A DNA stretch of 12,847 nt, from positions 1-12,847 of the forward strand of contig CAMOUF010000280.1 of assembly GCA_946626395.1 (NCBI GenBank), given 5' to 3'. Below the pieces are notes generated by a model, which was not told the origin of the DNA, searched no databases, and saw only the letters and a program-made list of their open reading frames with translations. Of this stretch, positions 1-6,764 are shown in pieces. This stretch comes from an uncultured Clostridia bacterium. Its GTDB lineage: Bacteria > Bacillota > Clostridia > Christensenellales > Aristaeellaceae. Position 1 is the first letter of the stretch; each line of letters opens with the position of its first letter. The position numbers were made by a program, and so were the translations under genes.

Positions 1-445
1 CATACACGCCCGTGGGATGAAATCCGTGCCGTTTATAAAAGGCGCCAGCCCGGGGATTGTCCTTGTGAACGCCCAGCGCCAGGGAGCGTTTCCCAAATTC
101 ATCGTACACCTGACGGATGGCGCTTTCCAGGATCTCTCCGCCGATGCCCCGATTCCTGTATTTTTGATCGACCACAAAGCCCATCACCCGGTAAAAAGGC
201 TTGCCCCGCATCTCCTCCGGGTCCGTGTCCCAGGCCAGGGCTTCCCCGATCAGGATCAGGCCCACGGGCCTGCCGTCCATACGGGCCAGATAGGTGTGGC
301 CCAGCAAATGGTACTCCGCTCCGTAATCCGTGGTTTCCATGAGGGTGGCGGCAGTATCCACCCATGCTTCCGGAATGTCGTCCCGGTCAATGCAAAGCGC
401 GTCGCTGAAATTCTCATGCGTCAGCTGTTCCAGGGTCAGGGGCAT
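1..445 (-). CDS. GNAT-family N-acetyltransferase (3' end off the window)
   Basis: Cytoplasmic GNAT fold enzyme expected to move an acetyl group from acetyl-CoA to an amine; the substrate cannot be told. The 148 visible residues begin MPLTLEQLTHENF and run open to position 1, so the C-terminus is missing. The acetyl-CoA pyrophosphate loop (motif A) is seen as FVVDQKYRNRGIGG at residues 90-103, with the R/Q-x-x-G-x-G pattern in RNRGIG. Motif B follows as HKDNPRAGAFYKRHGF (residues 127-142), with the usual Asn and the Tyr that often acts as general acid. The start at 445 is chosen because GGAGGAG lies about 6 bases upstream. A promoter lies at 479-507. It is transcribed alone, downstream of and separated by a terminator from the flavin reductase gene. 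Family assignment is firm; specific role unknown. Confidence 0.9.
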   Translation of the reverse strand, partial: MPLTLEQLTHENFSDALCIDRDDIPEAWVDTAATLMETTDYGAEYHLLGHTYLARMDGRPVGLILIGEALAWDTDPEEMRGKPFYRVMGFVVDQKYRNRGIGGEILESAIRQVYDEFGKRSLALGVHKDNPRAGAFYKRHGFHPTGVY

Positions 446-478
446 ACGCTCTCCTCCAAGGACAAAGAAGATATTGAC

Positions 479-507
479 AGTATACCATATTCCATATCGT
501 ATGACCA
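479..507 (-). promoter_or_regulatory. Promoter of the GNAT gene, extended -10 type
   Basis: Read on the minus strand, the -10 box is TATACT (479-484) preceded by TGG, an extended -10 (TGnTATACT). A weaker -35, TGGTCA (502-507), sits 17 bases upstream. The start codon is about 34 bases beyond the -10, leaving room for a short leader with the ribosome binding site. Confidence 0.6.
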
Positions 508-545
508 GAAAAAAGAAGAAAACCCGGCCTTGAAAAGCCGAGTTT
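505..545 (-). terminator. Rho-independent terminator, minus strand
   Basis: On the minus strand, an imperfect stem AAAC-T-CGGC / GCCG-G-GTTT with a short inner TT/AA extension (520-545) is followed by a pyrimidine tract TCTTCTTTTTT (505-519). It would end transcripts from the flavin reductase gene at 711-1283 and stands directly before the GNAT promoter. It lies about 165 bases beyond the reductase stop codon, a rather long 3' trailer. Confidence 0.55.
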
Positions 546-710
546 GGACCTCTGGTGGGAAGATGAATTGGAACGAGCGCAGGCTTACGCCAGCAAATTG
601 ATAGTCTGCCCCCTTGAACCGGACTTGGATATACTCTCATGGGCTGCGCTTCGTTTGCCCATGCTCCTTTTGAAAGTGTTTCTGCAAGTGATCGCCACTG
701 AATTGCTCTG
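546..710. other. Non-coding stretch between flavin reductase stop and its terminator
   Basis: There is no convincing gene here. On the minus strand a 25-codon frame runs from 662 to 585 (MGKRSAAHESISKSG...), with AAGGAG almost touching its ATG, which is too close for normal initiation. The plus-strand frame across this stretch runs into the 3' end of the reductase gene on the other strand. No tRNA fold was found. It is either a long 3' trailer or a decayed remnant. Confidence 0.4.
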
Positions 711-1283
711 TTATTTTTTCATCAATCCAGCGCCGGCGTTCCAAGCCTTGCCCACCTGCTCGCCGGAAACATAGTAGCCATGCTGAAACTGATCGAAAAT
801 GAGCGCGTTCAGCTTGGCAGGATCGACTTTGTCCTTATCCGACAATACAGCTTCTTCGGCGGCAACATTGGCGATCTTCCCAACGATCGCATACATGTTT
901 TCCGTTTGAACGACTTCCGCCAGCTCGCATTCCATCACCAGGGGAAATTCCTCGATGATCGGGGCGTTGACGAATGCGCTCTTCACAGCATGATAGCCTG
1001 TCCGCTCAAACTTATCGCTCATCTTGTTGCCGGTGGCGATGCCAAAGAAATCGGCTGCGTCCATGTGGGCCTGATCGGCCAGGGCCACCGTGAAGGCTTT
1101 TGTTTTCAGCAGGTTTTGGGTGGTTTTATGATCTTCATCAATGAACAGGGCAATCTTATCCATGCCGCAAATCATGCCCCAGGCAGCGTTCATTGCGTTC
1201 ACTTTCCCAGTTTCATCGTATGCCGCCACGATCAATACGGGCATAGGATAAACAGCGGGAATCACGCCGAGATTTTTCTTCAT
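711..1283 (-). CDS. Flavin reductase family protein (FMN-binding split barrel)
   Basis: A 190-residue protein of the flavin reductase/DIM6-NTAB type, whose members bind FMN in a split beta-barrel and pass electrons from NAD(P)H or act as flavoredoxins. The N-terminal hallmark is visible: MKKNLGVIPAVYPMPVLIVA followed by VNAMNAAWGMICG (residues 28-40), the conserved N-x-M-x-A-A-W flavin-contacting block. DKFERTGYH (90-98) and the hydrophobic strand PLVMECEL (114-121) also fit the family. A longer reading frame opens at 1358, but ATG at 1283 is preferred. It has GGAG six bases upstream, it gives the canonical MKKN N-terminus also seen in the paralogue at 5809-6351, and the longer frame would begin inside the -35 box. 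The gene is monocistronic with its own promoter. Its physiological electron partner is not evident. Confidence 0.88.
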   Translation of the reverse strand: MKKNLGVIPAVYPMPVLIVAAYDETGKVNAMNAAWGMICGMDKIALFIDEDHKTTQNLLKTKAFTVALADQAHMDAADFFGIATGNKMSDKFERTGYHAVKSAFVNAPIIEEFPLVMECELAEVVQTENMYAIVGKIANVAAEEAVLSDKDKVDPAKLNALIFDQFQHGYYVSGEQVGKAWNAGAGLMKK

Positions 1284-1329
1284 TCTTTTCTCCATCCTTT
1301 CAGATTCTGATTGCCGTTCGGACAGTTTC

Positions 1330-1358
1330 ATATTATCACGATTTGAAAGCAATGGCAA
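1330..1358 (-). promoter_or_regulatory. Promoter of the upstream flavin reductase gene
   Basis: On the minus strand TTGCCA (1353-1358), 17 bases, then TAATAT (1330-1335). The overlapping hexamer GATAAT offers an alternative -10 with a 15-base spacer. The start codon is about 46 bases downstream of the -10. No palindromic operator is apparent, and the TGACRCNRTGTCA operators of the related operon are absent. Confidence 0.55.
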
Positions 1359-1563
1359 GCGCCATCATCAAAGAAAAGTACTCCCCCCGGGAGAATTGGA
1401 TTCCGCGGAAACAGAGATTTTTGTTTATACCAATTGATGGTTCGGTGAAAGCGGAAGGCTGATCCAGCCCGCTTGCAGGCGCATCAGTGTCCTCCCCGGG
1501 ATGGACCAGCGTTTCATATGGAAGGGCTTGTGATCAGTTTTTGCGTTTTCCTGGTTTCCTTCC
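1359..1563. other. Divergent intergenic region
   Basis: About 200 bases between the divergent promoters of the flavin reductase and the ABC operon. Only short C-rich and G-rich patches (for example around 1382-1395 and 1493-1505) are seen. No open frame with a ribosome binding site and no convincing hairpin terminator were found. Confidence 0.4.
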
Positions 1564-1592
1564 TTGACATACCGCGCTGGATGGAGTACAAT
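1564..1592 (+). promoter_or_regulatory. Strong promoter of the ABC exporter operon
   Basis: TTGACA (1564-1569), a 17-base spacer, and TACAAT (1587-1592). This is a perfect -35 and a 5-of-6 -10 at ideal spacing, so a strong sigma-A promoter is expected. The predicted start is near 1599, giving a leader of about 54 bases. Confidence 0.8.
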
Positions 1593-1601
1593 TTTTGCCG
1601 G

Positions 1602-1619
1602 AGTTAGCTATCGCTAACT
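1602..1619. promoter_or_regulatory. Palindrome at the ABC operon transcription start (probable operator)
   Basis: AGTTAGC (1602-1608), TATC, GCTAACT (1613-1619): a perfect 7+7 inverted repeat immediately after the predicted +1. The placement suits a repressor site, though as RNA it would form a small hairpin at the 5' end of the transcript. The TTAGC/GCTAA half-sites do not match the TetR operators elsewhere in this window, and no regulator gene adjoins it. Confidence 0.5.
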
Positions 1620-1652
1620 TCAATCTATCCCTTTGATGAGAGGCGAGCAAGC

Positions 1653-2354
1653 ATGAACATCGTATCATTTCAGGATGTGTCCCGCGTGTACAGGAACGGC
1701 GACCATGAGCAGCGGGCGCTGGACCATGTGAACCTGCGTTTGGAGAAAGGAAAATTCATTGTGGTGCTGGGCCCCAGCGGCGCGGGAAAAAGCACGCTGC
1801 TGAATCTGCTGGGCGGCCTGGACAGCCCCACGGAGGGAAAAATCGTGGTGGCGGGCAAGGATATTTCCACCCTGTCCAATAACGAACTGGCGGATTACCG
1901 GGCGGAAACAGTGGGCTTTGTGTTTCAATCCTATAATCTGATCCCCACCCTGACGGTGCTGGAAAACGTGGCGCTGGTGAAGGAGATCGCCCCCAAGGCC
2001 CTGAGCAGCCACGAGATGTTGAAATCGGTGGGCCTGGCGGATCACATTCACAACTTCCCCTCCGAGCTTTCCGGCGGCGAACAGCAGCGGGTGTCCATCG
2101 CCCGGGCCTTGGCCAAGAACCCGGAAATCCTGCTATGCGACGAGCCCACTGGCGCGCTGGACAGCGAAACCGGCGTGATGGTGCTCAGGCTCCTGCTTTC
2201 CATGGCCCGGGATATGGGGAAAACCATCATTATCGTGACCCATAACCAGAATATCGCCAGGATGGCGGACGTGGTGGTGCAGGTGAAGAACGGCCAGATC
2301 CTCGCCTGCGAGGAGCAGGAGCATCCCCTGAACGTGGAAGAGGTGGATTGGTAA
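1653..2354 (+). CDS. ABC transporter ATP-binding protein (MacB/LolD type)
   Basis: A 233-residue ATPase that would sit on the cytoplasmic face and drive the permease encoded next. All nucleotide-binding motifs are intact: Walker A GPSGAGKST (40-48), Q-loop FQSYNLIPTLTVLENV (91-106), signature LSGGEQQR (139-146), Walker B EILLCDEPTGALD (158-170) and switch histidine in IVTHN (H197). The Q-loop sequence and GALD D-loop are typical of the MacB/LolD/FtsE-like group that pairs with FtsX-fold permeases. The ribosome binding site is modest (GAGAGGCGAG about 9 bases upstream). The stop codon is one base before the permease start, so translation is almost certainly coupled. Members export lipids, peptides or antibiotics, or work mechanically; the cargo cannot be read from the sequence. 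Confidence 0.95.
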   Translation: MNIVSFQDVSRVYRNGDHEQRALDHVNLRLEKGKFIVVLGPSGAGKSTLLNLLGGLDSPTEGKIVVAGKDISTLSNNELADYRAETVGFVFQSYNLIPTLTVLENVALVKEIAPKALSSHEMLKSVGLADHIHNFPSELSGGEQQRVSIARALAKNPEILLCDEPTGALDSETGVMVLRLLLSMARDMGKTIIIVTHNQNIARMADVVVQVKNGQILACEEQEHPLNVEEVDW

Positions 2355-2355
2355 G

Positions 2356-4659
2356 ATGCTGCTGAGAAAACTGTTCCGCACCCTGCTGCAATACAAGGCC
2401 CAGTTCATTTCCATGATCATCATGATCGCCCTGGGGGTGGGCGTGTTCATCGGCTTCAACATGGAATGGTACAGCCTGGAAAAAAATCTGGAATACATCT
2501 ATTCTGCCACCGGCTTTTCCGATTTCCGCATCTATTCCGAAAAGGGGTTCAGCAGCAAGGATTTGGCGGCCATTCGCGCCCTGCCCGGCGTGGAGGACGC
2601 CACGCGGTATCTGTCCGTCAACACCACGGTGAAAGACGATACGGACATGATCGCCCTGACGGTGAATGAAAACATGAACGTGTCCGGCCTGCTGCTCATG
2701 GCGGGCGAGCCCTACGATGAAAAAAGCGAGGACGGGATTTGGCTGTCCGACCAATACGCGGCAAAGAACAATGTGCGCCTGGGCGACGCCTTGACCCTGA
2801 CCTATAAGAATTATTCCCTGACCGGCACGGTGAAGGGCCTGATCAAAAGCAGCGAATACCTGATTTGCCTGCCGGATGAAACCCAGCTGATGCCGGATTA
2901 TACCTCCTACGGCTTCGCTTACATCTCCCCCGCCGCGTTCCAGAAGATCATACCCGGTATTTTCCGGGCGCTGATCGGGGACAACTGGTATTACCAGATC
3001 AACGTAAAATCGGATTTGACCAAGGCGGCCTTTGTGAAAGCGGCGGAAAAAGCGCTGGGGAAAACCCTGCTGGTGCTGTCCAAGGAGGAAACCCTGTCCT
3101 TCGCCGAGGCCAACGGCGAAATTGAGGAAGGGAAAACCATGGGCTCCATCCTGCCGGTGCTGTTTCTGGCCATCGCCGTGCTGACCATGGTGACCACCAT
3201 GCACCGCATCACCGCCAGCGAAAAGACCCAGATCGGTACGCTGAAATCCCTGGGGTTTCATGACAGCCGCATCCTGCGGCACTACTCCGCTTACGCCCTG
3301 ATGATCGGGCTGATGGGCTCCGTGCTGGGCATCGGCATCGGATATCTGCTGGGCTGGTTTATCATGAACCCCTCCGGGGCCATGGCGACCTATATCGATA
3401 TGCCCACCTGGAATCTGTATGTGCCCTGGTTTGGCTGGGTGGTGCTGGCCGGGATGATCGCGGTGCTGACGCTGCTGGGTTATCTTTCCGTGAAGAAAAT
3501 GCTCAAGGGCACGGCAGCGGATGCCCTGCGGCCCTACACGCCCAGCAAAATGAAGCATCTGGCCCTGGAGGAAACCAAGGCGTTCAAGGCCCTGGGCTTT
3601 GGCACAAAATGGAACCTAAGGGATTTGCTGCGCCACAAGGCCCGGTCCTTGATGACGCTGTTTGGCATCGTGGGCTGCATGATCCTGCTGGTGGGCGGCC
3701 TGGGGATGAAGGATACCGCCGACGCCTTTGTGGATGTGTTCTTTGACAAGGCCATCAATTACCAGAACCAGGTGAACCTGGACACGGAAGGCGTCACCAA
3801 CGGGGAAGCCCTCTCCCTGGCGGAAAAGTACAGCGCGGACTGGTGCGCCCAGACCAGCGTACAGATCGGCGACCGGGGCTTTTCCCTGGAAATCTACGGC
3901 ATCAGCCACGACAAGGTGCGCTTTCCGGATGAAAACATGTGCTTTGTTTCCCTTTCGGATACCGGCGCGTATGTGTGCGCCCGCATGGCGAAGGATATGA
4001 ACCTGCGCCCGGGAGACACCCTGACGTTCTCCCCCTACGACAGCGATCAGCAGTACACCGTGACCGTGGCCGGGGTCCTGCGCTCCATGGCCGAAAGCGT
4101 GGTCATGACCGCAAAGTACGCGGAAACGGTGGGCTTTGATTACGCCATCAATACCCTGTATACCGACGCCGACGCGGCCTCCATCGGGCCCAACGCCCAT
4201 ATCCTGAACGTGCAGCCCAAGCAGGCCATCATGGATTCTTTTGATATGTTCATGGAGCTGATGAACGAAATGATCTTCCTGCTGGTCATCGCCGCCGTGG
4301 TGCTGGGTATCGTGGTGCTCTATAACCTGGGCGTTATGAGCTATGTGGAGCGTTACCGGGAAATGGCCACGCTCAAGGTGGTAGGCTTCAAGGACCGGAA
4401 AATCGGCTCGCTGCTGATCAGCCAGAATCTGTGGCTGTCTGTGCTGGGCATTCTCATCGGCCTGCCCGCTGGAGCGGGCGTACTGCAATATCTGCTGACG
4501 GCCCTGGCCGCCGAATATGAAATGAAGATGGCCATCGGCCCCGCCACCTATCTCATTTCCATCCTGCTTACCTTCCTGGTGTCCCTGGCCGTGGGCCTGA
4601 TGGTGGCAAAAAAGAACCGCCGCATCGACATGGTGGCGGCGCTGAAAACGGAAGAATAA
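2356..4659 (+). CDS. ABC transporter permease with two FtsX domains
   Basis: A 767-residue membrane protein, partner of the ATPase just upstream (one-base gap). TM1 lies at about 17-34, followed by a long extracytoplasmic region (about 35-262) and three TM segments (about 264-283, 312-337, 356-378). A second copy of the plan then begins: TM at about 431-450, a second external region (about 451-637), then TMs at about 638-660, 691-715 and 729-751. Each half carries the FtsX loop motif: KTQIGTLKSLGF (290-301) and YREMATLKVVGF (667-678). The eight-TM duplicated layout is that of Gram-positive FtsX-like exporters, working either as one full-length transmembrane unit or as a dimer. It ends with basic residues and KTEE. 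No substrate-binding or membrane-fusion protein is encoded nearby. Substrate unknown. Confidence 0.93.
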   Translation: MLLRKLFRTLLQYKAQFISMIIMIALGVGVFIGFNMEWYSLEKNLEYIYSATGFSDFRIYSEKGFSSKDLAAIRALPGVEDATRYLSVNTTVKDDTDMIALTVNENMNVSGLLLMAGEPYDEKSEDGIWLSDQYAAKNNVRLGDALTLTYKNYSLTGTVKGLIKSSEYLICLPDETQLMPDYTSYGFAYISPAAFQKIIPGIFRALIGDNWYYQINVKSDLTKAAFVKAAEKALGKTLLVLSKEETLSFAEANGEIEEGKTMGSILPVLFLAIAVLTMVTTMHRITASEKTQIGTLKSLGFHDSRILRHYSAYALMIGLMGSVLGIGIGYLLGWFIMNPSGAMATYIDMPTWNLYVPWFGWVVLAGMIAVLTLLGYLSVKKMLKGTAADALRPYTPSKMKHLALEETKAFKALGFGTKWNLRDLLRHKARSLMTLFGIVGCMILLVGGLGMKDTADAFVDVFFDKAINYQNQVNLDTEGVTNGEALSLAEKYSADWCAQTSVQIGDRGFSLEIYGISHDKVRFPDENMCFVSLSDTGAYVCARMAKDMNLRPGDTLTFSPYDSDQQYTVTVAGVLRSMAESVVMTAKYAETVGFDYAINTLYTDADAASIGPNAHILNVQPKQAIMDSFDMFMELMNEMIFLLVIAAVVLGIVVLYNLGVMSYVERYREMATLKVVGFKDRKIGSLLISQNLWLSVLGILIGLPAGAGVLQYLLTALAAEYEMKMAIGPATYLISILLTFLVSLAVGLMVAKKNRRIDMVAALKTEE

Positions 4660-4675
4660 TCTCATTTACAGGTCA

Positions 4676-4786
4676 CTTTAAATCACCAAGTGAGGAGTGA
4701 GGAATGAGGAGTTAGGAGTTGAAAATTGTTATTGCGCGAAGCGCAAACTATTAACTCCTAACTCCTCACTCCTAACTGATTTAAAG
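4676..4786. repeat. Long hairpin repeat with heptad-repeat arms and 10-bp terminal inverted repeats
   Basis: Ends are perfect inverted decamers: CTTTAAATCA (4676-4685) and TGATTTAAAG (4777-4786). The left arm holds four 7-base units (4690-4717: GTGAGGA, GTGAGGA, ATGAGGA, GTTAGGA). The right arm holds three complementary units (4756-4776: TCCTAAC, TCCTCAC, TCCTAAC). At the apex is a small perfect hairpin TTGCGC-GAA-GCGCAA (4732-4746). It lies between the converging ABC and redox operons. It has no coding capacity, and I saw no clear target-site duplication. It resembles a miniature non-autonomous element or a heptameric short-tandem-repeat hairpin. Confidence 0.8.
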
Positions 4787-4820
4787 CGTTCTTCAAACGC
4801 CTGAACAATTGCAGTCATAT

Positions 4821-4864
4821 TATAAAAAATGTGCGCATATCAGACACAGGGCTGAGATGCGCAC
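4821..4864 (-). terminator. Terminator of the redox operon, probably bidirectional
   Basis: GTGCGCAT (4831-4838) pairs with ATGCGCAC (4857-4864). The stem is extended by TCAG/CTGA after one mismatch, leaving an eight-base loop. On the minus strand it is followed by ATTTTTTATA (4821-4830) and lies 13 bases past the flavodoxin stop. On the plus strand it is followed by GTTTTCC, so it may also stop transcripts arriving from the ABC operon. Confidence 0.85.
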
Positions 4865-4877
4865 GTTTTCCATTCCA

Positions 4878-5444
4878 TCAGGGTTCAATGCCAAGGCCCT
4901 TTGCCCAAGCGACCAGTTCTTCCACAGAAGAACGGCTGGTGAAGCGCTTGCCTTCCAGCCAGGCGCCCGCGTCGGCCTGCTGCTCCAGGTGCTTCATGCT
5001 GCTGCCCAGGCCGCTGGAGCCGGAGGTAAAGAACACAGCCAGGGTCTTGCCGGTCAGGTCTACCTGCTCCACAAAGTTGGACACAATGCGCGGGGTATCG
5101 CCCCACCAGATGGGATAACCGATGAACACGGTATCGTAAGCGCTCAGGTCGGGCAGTTCTCCCGCGATGGCGGGGCGGCAGGCAGGATCGTCGGTTTCAA
5201 TGGAAGTGCGGCTCTTGGAATTGTTGTAATTCAGGTCGGCGTCGGTGTAGGGTTCTTCGGGCACGATTTCATACAGATCAGCATTCAGCCCTTCCGCCAG
5301 CTTTTCCGCCACCCCCTTGGTGGTGCCGGTAGCGGAGAAATACACCACCAGAATATGGCTTTGGGGCGCTTCCTCAGCACAAGCCAAGGGCAGGGCCAGC
5401 ACGGCCACCATCAGGGCGGTCAAGAGCGCAATCAGTTTTTTCAT
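4878..5444 (-). CDS. Exported flavodoxin-family protein
   Basis: A 188-residue flavodoxin-like protein. Residues 1-23 form a signal peptide: MKKL, a hydrophobic run (LIALLTALMVAVLALPLA), then ACA|EE, a fair signal peptidase I site. The mature domain opens with strand ILVVYFSATGTTKG (31-44), the FMN phosphate-binding loop (S/T-x-T-G-x-T). YPIWWG (110-115) is the aromatic flavin-flanking loop and FFTSGSSGLG (138-147) the third loop. The PLAC sequence before the cleavage region is a poor lipobox (Pro at -3), so a lipoprotein is less likely though not excluded. AGGAGG lies eight bases before the ATG. It is the last gene of the five-gene operon, 18 bases after the CMD gene. Most flavodoxins are cytoplasmic, so an exported one implies FMN redox work at the cell surface. 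Confidence 0.9.
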   Translation of the reverse strand: MKKLIALLTALMVAVLALPLACAEEAPQSHILVVYFSATGTTKGVAEKLAEGLNADLYEIVPEEPYTDADLNYNNSKSRTSIETDDPACRPAIAGELPDLSAYDTVFIGYPIWWGDTPRIVSNFVEQVDLTGKTLAVFFTSGSSGLGSSMKHLEQQADAGAWLEGKRFTSRSSVEELVAWAKGLGIEP

Positions 5445-5462
5445 TTCATTTTCCTCCTTATA

Positions 5463-5795
5463 TTATTCCTGTTCATTCCAAACGTCTTTCGCCAGCCGGA
5501 ACACCGCCCAGCCCTTGGGCCAGCCCACATACATGGTGGCGTGGGTGATAATGGCGGCGATTTCCGCTTTGGTTACGCCGTGAGCCTTGGCGTTTTGCAG
5601 ATGGTAGGTCAGGGAAGAATCCGTGATGCCGGACGCCATCAGGGAAACCACGGTAATGATGCACTTGGTTTTTACGTCCAGGGCGTCCTCGTTCCACACT
5701 TTCCCGAACAGCACATCGTCATTGAGATGGGCAAACATGGGAGCGAATTCGCCCAGCTGCTGCCTGCCCGCGGTCTGCACGATCTTTTCTTTCAT
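5463..5795 (-). CDS. Carboxymuconolactone decarboxylase (CMD/AhpD-like) family protein
   Basis: A 110-residue all-helical CMD-family protein. LDVKTKCIITVVSLMASG (39-56) is the usual first conserved helix. SLTYHLQNAKAHGVTKAEIA (61-80) matches the H-x-x-x-A-x-x-x-G-x-T-x-x-E-I core, and ITHATMYVGWPKGWAVF (83-99) the closing helix. AhpD-type peroxidase members carry a C-x-x-C; here the corresponding stretch is DSSLTYH without either cysteine, and the only Cys is C45. A thiol peroxidase activity is therefore unlikely; a lyase, isomerase or binding role similar to gamma-carboxymuconolactone decarboxylase is more plausible. AAGGAGG eight bases upstream overlaps the stop codon of the preceding reductase, indicating coupled translation. 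Family firm, reaction unknown. Confidence 0.88.
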   Translation of the reverse strand: MKEKIVQTAGRQQLGEFAPMFAHLNDDVLFGKVWNEDALDVKTKCIITVVSLMASGITDSSLTYHLQNAKAHGVTKAEIAAIITHATMYVGWPKGWAVFRLAKDVWNEQE

Positions 5796-5808
5796 CGCAG
5801 CGTCCTCC

Positions 5809-6351
5809 TTACAGATTCATCTTTCCGCAGTCGCCAAGCTTGTCGCCCGTGACGAAATATTCATACGTAGGGAACTCAAACAGCACGGGCTTGAATACAT
5901 GATAATTGATCCTGTCTTTTTCATTCAGCACGGTTTCGTCGGCGTAGGTGGCCAGGATTTTGCAGATAAAATGATCAAAATGCTCCAGCTCATAGTTGCC
6001 GTCCACCTCGCACTCGATAGACACCTTGGCCTCGTCGATCAGCGGCGCGCCGTTTTCCCCCATCGTCCAGGAAAAAGCCTCGGACTTATCTATCTTGCTG
6101 CCGCTGACGGTGCCCATTTTATCCGCAGCCTTCAGCCAGGAAGCGTCCACCACGTTGACGGACAGCTTTTTGTTTTCCCGGATGCCCTTGTTGATGTAAT
6201 GAGCCTGCACCAGGGACACCATCAAATGGCTGTGGGCCATGATGCCCGCGTGGGCCACCAGCGTCCAGGTGGGTTTCCCCTCCACCATCGCGCCCACCAC
6301 GATCAGGGGCGAGGGGTACAGGGCCAGGGCCGCGCCAATATTCTTTTTCAT
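5809..6351 (-). CDS. Flavin reductase family protein (operon copy)
   Basis: A 180-residue protein of the same FMN-binding split-barrel group as the gene at 711-1283, but clearly diverged. It shares the start MKKNIGAALALYPSPLIVVG (1-20), the central DASWLKAADKMG (69-80) and SGSKIDKSEAF (83-93) corresponding to the DKFERT region, and SIECEVDGNYELEHFDHFIC (111-130). The N-x-M-x-A-A-W block of the paralogue is replaced by TWTLVAHAGIMAH (28-40). A longer frame starts at 6372, but ATG at 6351 is preferred: AAGGAGA lies about seven bases upstream and the MKKN N-terminus is restored. Third gene of the operon, 49 bases after the ABM gene and 13 before the CMD gene. Probably supplies reduced flavin or transfers electrons to a partner encoded in the operon. 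Confidence 0.87.
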   Translation of the reverse strand: MKKNIGAALALYPSPLIVVGAMVEGKPTWTLVAHAGIMAHSHLMVSLVQAHYINKGIRENKKLSVNVVDASWLKAADKMGTVSGSKIDKSEAFSWTMGENGAPLIDEAKVSIECEVDGNYELEHFDHFICKILATYADETVLNEKDRINYHVFKPVLFEFPTYEYFVTGDKLGDCGKMNL

Positions 6352-6400
6352 GTTTCTCTCTCCTTTTCTCATTCAGCTCCGGGCGGTTCTTCCGTCCTTT

Positions 6401-6727
6401 TTATTTTCTCAGAAAGGCGTCGTCGCTTTGGGGCGCGTCCGCAGACACAAACCGTTCCGCTTCCATATGCAGGTCATACTTGTTCCGCAATTCCGAAAGC
6501 TGCCCCATCATGGGGCTCGAGTGATGGGCGTCGATGGCGGCCTGGTCCCGCCAGCTGTCGATGAGCAGCACCGTTTCCGGGTCGTTCAGCGGCTGGAAAT
6601 ACTGATAGCGCAGGTTTCCCTCCTCCGCCCGGATGGCGTCGGCGATGCCGCTTTCCTCCATTTCCCGGGCAAATTTCAGCGCGCTGCCATTTTCCCCGTG
6701 ATAGAACAGATGAACTGTAATACTCAT
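6401..6727 (-). CDS. Putative quinol monooxygenase (ABM domain)
   Basis: A 108-residue protein of the antibiotic-biosynthesis-monooxygenase fold, a ferredoxin-like barrel whose members (YgiN-like) oxidise quinols with oxygen or act on reactive metabolites without a cofactor. The family pattern is seen: an N-terminal strand ITVHLFYH (3-10), helix FAREMEESGIADAIRAEEGN (19-38), strand LRYQYFQPLNDPETVLLIDS (39-58), then W59 and DAHHSSP (66-72), the conserved W and H region. AAGGAG lies about nine bases before the ATG. It follows tetR by 37 bases and precedes the flavin reductase by 49. Placement under a TetR repressor next to flavin enzymes supports a role in quinone or electrophile handling. Confidence 0.85.
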   Translation of the reverse strand: MSITVHLFYHGENGSALKFAREMEESGIADAIRAEEGNLRYQYFQPLNDPETVLLIDSWRDQAAIDAHHSSPMMGQLSELRNKYDLHMEAERFVSADAPQSDDAFLRK

Positions 6728-6764
6728 TTTTCTTTACTCCTTTTCTTTCTCAAGGCAAGCGCCC

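Noticed and set aside
541..640. Possible tRNA gene downstream of the first flavin reductase
   Set aside because: I could not find a TTCGA-type T-loop or an acceptor-stem pairing that closes a cloverleaf.
780..1310. Plus-strand frame opposite the first flavin reductase
   Set aside because: It is the antisense shadow of a recognisable flavin reductase, with no start signal.
2230..4665. Long minus-strand frames (2230-3558 and 3616-4665) opposite the ABC permease
   Set aside because: They have the His/Gln/Gly-rich composition typical of antisense frames and no motifs. The plus-strand permease has clear membrane segments and FtsX motifs.
4690..4776. Possible CRISPR array in the repeats at 4690-4776
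   Set aside because: The units are seven bases and directly tandem, with no spacers and no cas genes. It is a heptad hairpin.
5376..5384. Lipobox at the flavodoxin signal peptide (PLAC)
   Set aside because: Proline at -3 does not fit the usual lipobox, and ACA|EE gives an acceptable signal peptidase I site. A lipoprotein cannot be fully excluded.
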